This document shows positions 18,625 to 25,408 of a DNA stretch of 31,073 nt, piece after piece. The notes beneath the pieces were generated by a model, which was given only the letters and a program-made list of their open reading frames with translations, did no database searches and had not been told where the DNA came from. The stretch lies in the NCBI GenBank assembly GCA_964472195.1, contig CAYYJH010000030.1:1-31073 (forward strand). Direction: 5' to 3'. Position 1 is the first letter of the stretch. The number at the start of each line of letters is the position of its first letter. Source of the stretch: BS750m-G4 sp964472195. GTDB lineage: Bacteria; Bacteroidota; Ignavibacteria; Tepidaquicellales; Tepidaquicellaceae. The position numbers were made by a program, and so were the translations under genes.

Positions 18625-18933
18625 ATGGAAGTTGGACTTTATCATTTTTTAATAATCAGTGTTATACTTTTTGGAATAGGTTTATTTGCACTTATCTCTA
18701 GAAGAAATGCTATACTTGTTCTAATGGGTATTGAGCTAATGTTAAATGCAGCAAATATAAACATAATAGCATTCTCAAGATTTGGAGGTCTCAGTGTTGA
18801 TGGTCAGGTTATATCGATCTTTGTGATAATACTCGCCGTTGCCGAAGCAGCAATTGCTCTTGCTATCGTATTAAATTTATACAACAACTTCTCAACAATT
18901 AATATCGATGAAGTCCGAACTTTAAAAGAATAA
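18625..18933 (+). CDS. nuoK: NADH-quinone oxidoreductase subunit K
   Basis: This is the ND4L-type membrane subunit with three helices. The 102-aa protein keeps the key glutamates of the central proton path: one in LVLMGIELMLNAANIN and one in FVIILAVAEAAIALAIVL. The length is standard. It is followed by nuoL after 50 bases. Confidence 0.96.
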   Translation: MEVGLYHFLIISVILFGIGLFALISRRNAILVLMGIELMLNAANINIIAFSRFGGLSVDGQVISIFVIILAVAEAAIALAIVLNLYNNFSTINIDEVRTLKE

Positions 18934-18983
18934 ACAGAATACATTTTATCATAATGCAAAAGAATTAAATAATTTTAAAACTG

Positions 18984-21023
18984 ATGAACATCCCGTTATT
19001 ATATTTATCAATTTCGGTTTTACTCATACCTATAATATCTTTTCTTATCTTAATTTTCTTTGGGAAGAGACTTCCAAGGAAAGGTGACTGGTTGGCAACC
19101 GGATTACTTTTTCTGAATTTAACAATTTCTATAATAATTCTTTCCGGACTGACGAATTCAGGTGTTTACTCCGTATCATTTGAATGGTTTAACCTTGGTG
19201 ATAGTCCCTTATTTGGTGAGTTGAGATTTAGTGCGGGATTTATTGTCGACGAACTCTCAGCTATAATGCTGGTAGTGGTTAATATTATAAGCTCATTTGT
19301 TCATTTGTTCTCGATAAAATATATGGAAGGTGATAAGAAGTATCACAAGTATTTTGCTTTTCTTGGACTCTTTACTTTTTCAATGTTAGGTATAGTTCTT
19401 ACTAACAATCTTCTTATAATGTACGTTTTTTGGGAACTTGTTGGACTTAGTTCTTATTTACTTATCGGATTCTGGTATGAAAAGAAGGCTCCGTATGAAG
19501 CCGCAAAGAAGGCTTTTATTGTCAACAGGGTAGGTGATGTAGGTTTCTTCCTTGGTATTATGATAATCTTTACAACTCTGCACACTTTTAACTTCAGTGA
19601 AATATTCGCTGGGATCGAAGCTGGAAGATTATCAGGAGGTTTATTAACGGCTGCCGGTGTGTTACTCTTTTGTGGAGCAGTCGGCAAATCTGCTCAATTC
19701 CCGCTTCATGTTTGGTTACCCGATGCTATGGAAGGTCCTACTCCGGTTTCAGCATTGATCCACGCTGCAACGATGGTTGCTGCCGGTGTTTATATGATTG
19801 CAAGAAAGTTTGTTATGTTCTCACCCGATGCTTTAACAGTTATTGCATATATCGGGGCGATAACAGCATTTATTTCTGCTTCGATTGCAATTACTCAGAA
19901 CGATATTAAAAAAGTTCTTGCTTATTCAACAATAAGTCAGCTTGGATATATGATTATGGCACTTGGAATTGGTGCTTATACTTATGCAATGTTCCACCTT
20001 GTTACACATGCTTTCTTTAAAGCCTGTCTGTTCCTGGCTGCAGGTTCAATTATAATTGGAATGCATCACAAACAGGATGTTGGAGATATGGGAGGGCTCA
20101 GGAAGAAGATGCCAATCACTTATCTTACGTTTTTGATTTCCACACTTTCGATTTGCGGAGTCCCGTTTACATCGGGATTCCTGAGCAAAGATTCTATTTT
20201 ATCTGCCTCACTGGCTTTTGCAAACATTAACGGTGGTTTCCATTATTTGATCCCTGTAGTTGCTTTTGGGGTTGCTGTATTGACCTCTCTGTACATGTTC
20301 AGACTTTTGATTAAAACTTTCTACGGAGAACCCAGAAACAAAGAAGCTTATGACCATTGTAAAGAATCACCTTTTGTAATGACAGCTCCTTTGGTTGTTT
20401 TAGCAGTGTTATCTTTTTTCGCTTTCTATACTCCTAATCCATTCAATGCAGAATCAGGGTGGATAGTTAAAATGCTTGAAGCTCCGGAAATGATATTTGC
20501 AGGAACAAGCGGTGCTGTTTATAAATTACTTCCAAAAATAGAGTTTATGGAAGAAGTGCACCATGTACATTATACTGCTATGTTCTTATCGCTATTTTGT
20601 GCGGGTATAGGTATTTTGGTGGCATATCTGTTTTATTACTGGAAAAAGGTTAATGTTAAAAAACTTACTGAAACGTTCTATCCAATTTATAAATTCTCTT
20701 ATAATAAATGGTACTTCGATGAGTTGTATGATAAAACTGTAATTAGCGGGACACTATTATTTTCAAAAGTAACCAACTGGTTTGATAAATATATTGTTGA
20801 TGGTCTTGTCAATGGTTCGGGAACGATTACACAATTTTCATCAAAAGTAAGTGGAAAGTTTGATAATTTTTTTGTTGATGGTCTTGTTAATTTGACGGGA
20901 GGTATTGTAGCATTCTTCGGTCTTATATTTAGAAAAATTCAAACTGGGAGAATTCAAACGTACATAGTATTTCTTATTTTTGGAATTCTGATATTGTTTT
21001 TTATTTTCAGAGATATGTTTTAA
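18984..21023 (+). CDS. nuoL: NADH-quinone oxidoreductase subunit L
   Basis: This distal antiporter-like proton-pumping subunit (ND5) has the long lateral helix. The 679-aa protein has about 16 membrane helices. Conserved blocks include YVFWELVGLSSYLLIGFWY (essential glutamate), PTPVSALIHAATMVAAGVYM, and QNDIKKVLAYSTISQLGYM with its pump lysine. The C-terminus carries two copies of FDxxxVDGLVN about 28 residues apart before QTGRIQTY; this looks like the normal lateral helix and anchor of this family. It closes the first nuo block; nuoM lies 2.75 kb further on. Confidence 0.96.
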   Translation: MNIPLLYLSISVLLIPIISFLILIFFGKRLPRKGDWLATGLLFLNLTISIIILSGLTNSGVYSVSFEWFNLGDSPLFGELRFSAGFIVDELSAIMLVVVNIISSFVHLFSIKYMEGDKKYHKYFAFLGLFTFSMLGIVLTNNLLIMYVFWELVGLSSYLLIGFWYEKKAPYEAAKKAFIVNRVGDVGFFLGIMIIFTTLHTFNFSEIFAGIEAGRLSGGLLTAAGVLLFCGAVGKSAQFPLHVWLPDAMEGPTPVSALIHAATMVAAGVYMIARKFVMFSPDALTVIAYIGAITAFISASIAITQNDIKKVLAYSTISQLGYMIMALGIGAYTYAMFHLVTHAFFKACLFLAAGSIIIGMHHKQDVGDMGGLRKKMPITYLTFLISTLSICGVPFTSGFLSKDSILSASLAFANINGGFHYLIPVVAFGVAVLTSLYMFRLLIKTFYGEPRNKEAYDHCKESPFVMTAPLVVLAVLSFFAFYTPNPFNAESGWIVKMLEAPEMIFAGTSGAVYKLLPKIEFMEEVHHVHYTAMFLSLFCAGIGILVAYLFYYWKKVNVKKLTETFYPIYKFSYNKWYFDELYDKTVISGTLLFSKVTNWFDKYIVDGLVNGSGTITQFSSKVSGKFDNFFVDGLVNLTGGIVAFFGLIFRKIQTGRIQTYIVFLIFGILILFFIFRDMF

Positions 21024-21144
21024 TTTTGAGAATTTTATTTAATTTAATATTGTTATCTAATATATAACTTAATATTAATGTCACCATTAAAATTTTAGGC
21101 TTGATTTATTTCTTTAAAATTAATAAATAGGATATAGATTTAGA

Positions 21145-21288
21145 TAAAATTATATAGTTCATTAAAATATAAAATAGATTTTAAAAGGGCGGCGACACCC
21201 TGTAGCAGATAGGTACCCTTTGGATAGAACCCTGTCCTAAAATATTCCAAAGTAAAAATTCTTTCCGATTAGAATAGTCCCGCCCTTT
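21145..21288 (+). repeat. Tandem repeat unit, copy 1
   Basis: The segment repeats at an offset of 168 bases. Its 38-base AT-rich lead (21145-21182) differs from the second copy at only a few positions, and its core is identical to the second copy. About 24 bases of unrelated AT-rich sequence separate the two units. Duplication including the lead suggests that any promoter was copied with the core. Confidence 0.85.
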
Positions 21289-21289
21289 A
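21183..21289 (+). ncRNA. Candidate structured RNA, copy 1, family not identified
   Basis: The core can fold as a closed multi-branched RNA. A closing stem pairs AAAGGGCGG (21184-21192) with CCGCCCTTT (21280-21288). Inside are three hairpins: ACC/CTG with CAG/GGT (21197-21214), CTTTGGA with TCCAAAG (21218-21224 and 21246-21252), and ATTCT with AGAAT (21258-21262 and 21271-21275). ACCCTGT occurs twice (21197-21203 and 21229-21235). GC-rich stems in a strongly AT-rich gap and the perfect second copy support selection for structure. The strand is chosen from the terminator-like 3' end of copy 2. I cannot match it to a known riboswitch or sRNA, and a mobile palindromic repeat remains possible. Confidence 0.5.
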
Positions 21290-21312
21290 TTAGAGTTTTT
21301 AAATAGTTTATA

Positions 21313-21456
21313 TAAAGTTATATAGTTCATTAAAATAAGAAATAGATTTTAAAAGGGCGGCGACACCCTGTAGCAGATAGGTACCCTTTGGATAGAACCC
21401 TGTCCTAAAATATTCCAAAGTAAAAATTCTTTCCGATTAGAATAGTCCCGCCCTTT
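21313..21456 (+). repeat. Tandem repeat unit, copy 2
   Basis: This is the second copy of the unit at 21145-21288. It differs in the lead (for example TAAGAA in place of TATAAA near 21336-21341) and in the bases just after the core, where it runs into a longer T tract. Confidence 0.85.
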
Positions 21457-21460
21457 TTTT
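21351..21460 (+). ncRNA. Candidate structured RNA, copy 2, with terminator-like 3' end
   Basis: The core is identical to copy 1. Here the closing stem is ten pairs (AAAAGGGCGG 21351-21360 with CCGCCCTTTT 21448-21457) and is followed directly by further T residues, so the closing stem and T tract could themselves stop transcription. This favours a + strand transcript ending near 21460. Confidence 0.5.
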
Positions 21461-21499
21461 TATTATATACCCCACATTTCATATCCAAAAAATATTTAT

Positions 21500-21617
21500 G
21501 AGTCTGTCCGAAAATCAGGTTTAACGGGTAGTCGCAGATTTTATACCAGCGTGTGTTATCTGAAATCGCAGCCTTAAGGTATCGACTACCAATCAAAGAA
21601 AGTATTCGGAAAGATAC
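21500..21617. mobile_element. Possible MITE-like palindromic element (or structured RNA)
   Basis: GAGTCTGTCCGAAAA (21500-21514) and TATTCGGAAAGATAC (21603-21617) are inverted at 11 of 15 positions. The left end resembles the terminal repeats of several IS families as I remember them. Inside, GGTAGTCG (21527-21534) pairs with CGACTACC (21583-21590). ATACC (21543-21547) with GGTAT (21578-21582) extends that stem, while CAGAT (21535-21539) can pair with ATCTG (21558-21562) to make a pseudoknot-like fold. There is no transposase and no clear target-site duplication. Confidence 0.4.
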
Positions 21618-21785
21618 AGCATTCAGCACACTTCAATTTAGTACTCTGTTTTCAAAACCTTTAAAGATTTTATGAAATTTTTTAATAATTTTCGTAAGTG
21701 GGTTGAGTTGCTTATCAATAATTATTCAATTTTAAAGGTCGTATCTAATTACTATATTATTATTTAGGAAATCAAATCAGAAAAA

Positions 21786-22310
21786 TTGCAGGAAAAACTC
21801 AACAATTATTTTTTGATGCTTGACAGGTGGGTTCAGTTTTATGGGTTTGTACCGGTAGAAATTCCTGAGACTGTTCATGTTAACAGAATATTCAAACGAA
21901 GCAGGGTAGAAGCTTCTAAGTTTGGAAAAGTAGATACCTATTGTTTTGTTAATTACATGGAAGAAAATGCAACAGGGGAATATTTAAAATCTTACAGTAA
22001 TCAGGTTTTCGATTTTGCTATGGGCCATAGAACCGGCAATCCTTTAGGGTTCGGGGCAATGCTCGTGGTTTATCCATTATTAGTAGTTGATAATATATCG
22101 AATGATTTACATTCAACTATTAACACATACTGCCCAAAACATTTTGCTGCAGCGGAGTTCCCTTCAATATATGATTTTACTTCGGGTAATCTCTACTATT
22201 ATCAGCAGACTCCTGTATGGGGAGCTTTGTATTATGGTACATATCGCAGGGAAACATATAAGTTTTATTCACCGCAATCATGGAGTGATGTATCCGGAAA
22301 TAAAAATTAA
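21786..22310 (+). CDS. Protein of unknown function
   Basis: I do not recognise a family for this 174-aa protein. It has no signal peptide and no clear membrane helix; a hydrophobic stretch near residues 88-102 (GFGAMLVVYPLLVVD) is too short and mixed to call. The composition is rich in aromatic residues (SGNLYYYQQTPVWGALYYGTYRRETYKFYSPQ) and resembles a compact soluble domain. The start at TTG 21786 fits the TTG starts of several neighbours; ATG 21816 is an alternative that removes ten residues. Length, continuous reading frame and ordinary composition support a real gene. It sits 53 bases before the EEP-family gene and may be co-transcribed with it. Confidence 0.65.
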   Translation: MQEKLNNYFLMLDRWVQFYGFVPVEIPETVHVNRIFKRSRVEASKFGKVDTYCFVNYMEENATGEYLKSYSNQVFDFAMGHRTGNPLGFGAMLVVYPLLVVDNISNDLHSTINTYCPKHFAAAEFPSIYDFTSGNLYYYQQTPVWGALYYGTYRRETYKFYSPQSWSDVSGNKN

Positions 22311-22363
22311 TTTTTCAGATTGAGCAAATAACTCTTTTCTTTTTTAACTAAAGATAAATTGTC

Positions 22364-23332
22364 ATGACAAATCATTACATAACCTGGTGGAATGTCGAAA
22401 ATCTTTTTGATGTATATAATTCTGATATTCGTCCGGAATGGTTGGCAAAAGCATTAAAGGCTGAATTAAAAGGCTGGACAAATTCTGTACTGGAGAAAAA
22501 GATAAACAACCTGTCTTCAATCATAAAACAGATTAACAATAACATGGGTCCTGATTTATTGGGTGTCTGTGAAGTAGAGAATGAGAATGTTGTAAAAAAA
22601 CTTATATCGAGTTTGGATATACCCGGTAGAAAATACAAAGTACTGCATCATGATACGAAAGACCAGAGAGGAATTGACATTGCATTCATATATGATTCAA
22701 AGAAATATATCTATGATGGATTAATGTTCAGTTATGAAGTCTTGAAACGAAGCTCGACAAGAGACATACTACAGGTTAATCTTAAAACGAAAGACGGAAA
22801 CGATCTCATCGTTATTGGCAACCATTGGCCCTCGAGGAGCGGAGGGCAATACAGTTCAGAACCATACAGGATGATGGCTGGTGAGACCTTAAGTTACTGG
22901 ATGAAACGCATACTCGAAATCAAAGGTTCAAAAGCATCCGTATTTTTAATGGGTGATTTCAATGATGAGCCCTTTAACAGGTCATTGAAGGAATATGCTT
23001 TATCAACTATCAGCAGGTATAAAGTCGTTTATGGAAGAAATCCTTATCTTTACAATTTGATGTGGGAATTAGTGGGTAAAAGAATCGGGAGTTATGTTTT
23101 TAATTCCGAACCACTGATGATCGATCAATTTCTTATTTCAAAGGGAATCGTTCTCAACAATGGTAAATTCAGTGTCGAACATGATTCAGTCAGGACGGAG
23201 ATATTTGATGGTATGGTGAAAGGGAGGTATGATACACCTGTTCGTTTCGGAAGACCGTCAGGTAAGAAGAGTTATAATCCAAAAGGATTTAGTGACCATT
23301 TACCGGTATCGGTGAATATGGTGGAAGGGTAG
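22364..23332 (+). CDS. Endonuclease/exonuclease/phosphatase family protein
   Basis: This 322-aa metal-dependent phosphoesterase has the EEP fold shared by exonuclease III, DNase I and lipid or nucleotide phosphatases. Visible motifs, in order, are TWWNVENLF (metal-site asparagine), LLGVCEVEN (metal-binding glutamate), RGIDIAFIYD, GNHWPSRSGG (catalytic histidine region), MGDFNDEP with D198 and N200, and FSDHLPV with D311 and H312. There is no signal peptide, so it is probably cytosolic. The motifs are complete, so activity is likely, but the substrate cannot be read from sequence. It lies in the block that interrupts the nuo genes, 260 bases before tRNA-Leu; I see no gene or confident promoter in that gap. 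Confidence 0.88.
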   Translation: MTNHYITWWNVENLFDVYNSDIRPEWLAKALKAELKGWTNSVLEKKINNLSSIIKQINNNMGPDLLGVCEVENENVVKKLISSLDIPGRKYKVLHHDTKDQRGIDIAFIYDSKKYIYDGLMFSYEVLKRSSTRDILQVNLKTKDGNDLIVIGNHWPSRSGGQYSSEPYRMMAGETLSYWMKRILEIKGSKASVFLMGDFNDEPFNRSLKEYALSTISRYKVVYGRNPYLYNLMWELVGKRIGSYVFNSEPLMIDQFLISKGIVLNNGKFSVEHDSVRTEIFDGMVKGRYDTPVRFGRPSGKKSYNPKGFSDHLPVSVNMVEG

Positions 23333-23592
23333 GGGGTAATTATGTATGATAAATATGAGTTCGTTTTAATGTACATATAGAGAATATAATGTGCATTAGT
23401 CAGTTATTTTAAGATTGAAATTTTCTTATATTAGTGGCATTTTTGTATGTTATTTATATAAAACGTATATGACGATTATAATCTGTTGAGTATTTGTTTG
23501 TGGAAAAGAAAAAATATTCAGCGGATTTTTTTTATTTCTGTAGTAACCATAATTACTTATCAAAATATTTTTGTTTATTGATTTTTTGCACA

Positions 23593-23678
23593 GCCGAAAT
23601 GGCGGAATTGGTAGACGCACCAGACTCAAAATCTGGCGAGGTTTATTCCTCATAAGGGTTCGAGTCCCTTTTTCGGCA
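23593..23678 (+). tRNA. tRNA-Leu (anticodon CAA)
   Basis: The acceptor stem GCCGAAA (23593-23599) pairs with TTTCGGC (23671-23677) and A23678 is the discriminator. The anticodon arm CCAGA-CTCAAAA-TCTGG places CAA at the decoding position, which reads UUG. A long variable arm, typical of leucine tRNA, and the T arm AAGGG-TTCGAGT-CCCTT complete the cloverleaf. CCA is not encoded (ACA follows). It stands alone between the EEP gene and nuoM. Confidence 0.97.
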
Positions 23679-23721
23679 CAAACTTGTTCATTAATTTTAT
23701 AAATTTATAAAAGGAGTTACT

Positions 23722-23781
23722 ATGAAAATACACTTTGCTGGTAATTCCATTCTGATAATAGTTAATCAAAAAATATGGTAG
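23722..23781 (+). CDS. Possible 19-codon leader peptide overlapping the nuoM start
   Basis: ATG at 23722 is preceded by AAGGAG (23711-23716) at a good distance, the clearest ribosome binding site in the nuo region. The frame encodes MKIHFAGNSILIIVNQKIW and stops at TAG 23779-23781, seven bases into nuoM, which starts at 23775 in another frame. nuoM itself has no Shine-Dalgarno sequence. The arrangement suggests that ribosomes finishing the short frame re-initiate at nuoM. The peptide has no obvious run of one amino acid, so classic attenuation is not indicated. Chance remains possible. Confidence 0.45.
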   Translation: MKIHFAGNSILIIVNQKIW

Positions 23782-25373
23782 AGTTTAAACTCTTTGGTAT
23801 AGGTATACTAAGCTGGATTGTTTTCTTACCTATCGTTGGAATGATTGTTGTTCTTCTCATTCCGAAATCCCTTACAAAAAGTATTAAATACGTTACACTT
23901 ATATTTCCATTTATTCAGATTATACTGTCAATAGTTTTGTGGATGAATTATGATAGATTTTTGCCCGGAGTGAATACTCTGGATGGTTTTCAATTCATAG
24001 AAAAATTTACATGGATAAATGTACAGGCATTACTCTGGGACGGGTCAGTACATATTGATTATTTTCTTGGCCTGGATGGAATATCTATGCCTATGATACT
24101 TTTAACTTCACTTATTAGTTTTGTCGGAGCCTTAGCTTCATTCAGTGTTAAGAAGAATGAAAAAGGTTATTATGCAATGTACTTGTTACTTGTTACAGGG
24201 ATGATGGGTGTCTTTTGTGCCCTTGATTTCTTTCTTTTCTTTGTGTTCTGGGAAATTATGCTTCTCCCGATGTATTTCTTGATTGGAATATGGGGAGGTA
24301 AAAGAAGAGAGTATGCTGCTATCAAGTTTTTCTTATACACATTGTTTGGCAGTGTTTTTATTTTGGTGGCAATGCTTGTATTATATTTCAGCTCGAAAGA
24401 TCCCGCAACAGGTTTACATACATTTAATATGCTGACTTTAATGGATCCACAAGCTATGCAGAGTGATTCTTTGCTCGGAGGTATTGGAACAAATTTCAGA
24501 TACCTTGTTTTTGTAGCATTGTTTATAGGTTTTGCGATAAAAGTACCTATATTTCCTTTTCATACATGGCTGCCGGATGCACACGTCGAAGCTCCGACTG
24601 CGATATCCGTAATTCTTGCAGGTGTATTATTAAAAATGGGTACCTATGGTATTCTTAGGATCTCCTATCCTATGTTTCCGGATGCTGCTATCTACTTTAC
24701 ATATCCTCTCGCGATACTTGGTATGATAAATATAATCTATGGTGCACTGTGCGCTATGGCACAAACAGATTTTAAAAAATTAATTGCGTACTCTTCAATA
24801 TCTCATATGGGATATGTGATTCTTGGTATTGCTTCTAATACTACAATCGGAATGAATGGAGCAATATTCCAGATGTTCAATCACGGTACGGTTACAGCAG
24901 TACTCTTTCTTATGGTGGGTGTTTTATATGACAGGGCTCATACGAGAGGACTCGATGAATTTGGCGGACTTGCTAACAAAATGCCAAAGTATTTTGGAGT
25001 TACAATAGTCGGATTCTTTGCTGCTTTAGGTCTTCCCGGATTAAGTGCGTTTATAAGTGAAGCATTTGTCTTCTTAGGTGGATTCAGAAATGAAACAATC
25101 AGAATTATTGCGATTATTTCTACACTCGGAATTATTTTAAATGCAGCTTACATTCTATGGACGACTCAAAGAATCTTTTTCGGAAAGTTACCTGAAAAAT
25201 GGGATTCACTTACAGATATAAACGGAAGAGAGCTTTTAAGTGTAGTTCCACTTGTTATCATAATAATAATTTTAGGGATTTACCCTGCACCTATTTTGGA
25301 TATTATGTCTTCATCTGTAAATCATCTTGTAAGTTTCGTGACGCAGGCATCGGGTATTGCATTAGGTCAATAA
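23775..25373 (+). CDS. nuoM: NADH-quinone oxidoreductase subunit M
   Basis: This antiporter-like proton-pumping subunit (ND4) has 532 aa and about 14 membrane helices. Conserved blocks are FWEIMLLPMYFLIGIWG (essential glutamate), WLPDAHVEAPTAISVILAG and QTDFKKLIAYSSISHMGYV with its pump lysine. ATG at 23775 is chosen because it matches the usual N-terminus; the upstream short frame overlaps it by seven bases. nuoN follows after 35 bases. It is separated from nuoL by the accessory block, an unusual break in an otherwise standard order. Confidence 0.96.
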   Translation: MVEFKLFGIGILSWIVFLPIVGMIVVLLIPKSLTKSIKYVTLIFPFIQIILSIVLWMNYDRFLPGVNTLDGFQFIEKFTWINVQALLWDGSVHIDYFLGLDGISMPMILLTSLISFVGALASFSVKKNEKGYYAMYLLLVTGMMGVFCALDFFLFFVFWEIMLLPMYFLIGIWGGKRREYAAIKFFLYTLFGSVFILVAMLVLYFSSKDPATGLHTFNMLTLMDPQAMQSDSLLGGIGTNFRYLVFVALFIGFAIKVPIFPFHTWLPDAHVEAPTAISVILAGVLLKMGTYGILRISYPMFPDAAIYFTYPLAILGMINIIYGALCAMAQTDFKKLIAYSSISHMGYVILGIASNTTIGMNGAIFQMFNHGTVTAVLFLMVGVLYDRAHTRGLDEFGGLANKMPKYFGVTIVGFFAALGLPGLSAFISEAFVFLGGFRNETIRIIAIISTLGIILNAAYILWTTQRIFFGKLPEKWDSLTDINGRELLSVVPLVIIIIILGIYPAPILDIMSSSVNHLVSFVTQASGIALGQ

Positions 25374-25408
25374 ATTAATTTGAATATAAACATAATAAAT
25401 CAAAAATA

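Larger units (their letters stand above)
21024..21785. other. 762-bp stretch without a protein gene between nuoL and the 174-aa unknown gene
   Basis: I see no convincing protein gene on either strand. Positions 21045-21077 contain an imperfect AT-only inverted repeat (TAATATT-GTTAT against ATAAC-TT-AATATTA) without a T run. Positions 21145-21460 hold two tandem copies of a structured element, and 21500-21617 a separate palindromic element, each listed below. The remaining 21618-21785 is AT-rich, and I see no clear promoter or terminator there. Confidence 0.6.

Noticed and set aside
20773..20901. Internal repeat FDxxxVDGLVN in the NuoL C-terminus as a recent duplication
   Set aside because: As I recall, paired VDGLVN segments are common at this place in NuoL of related bacteria, so it looks like normal family structure.
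21405..21629. 74-codon minus-strand frame across the second RNA copy and the palindromic element
   Set aside because: It spans two unrelated repeat structures and has no family resemblance; it is best explained as a chance frame through structured DNA.
23450..23653. 67-codon minus-strand frame
   Set aside because: It overlaps the tRNA-Leu gene on the opposite strand and has no protein-like features.
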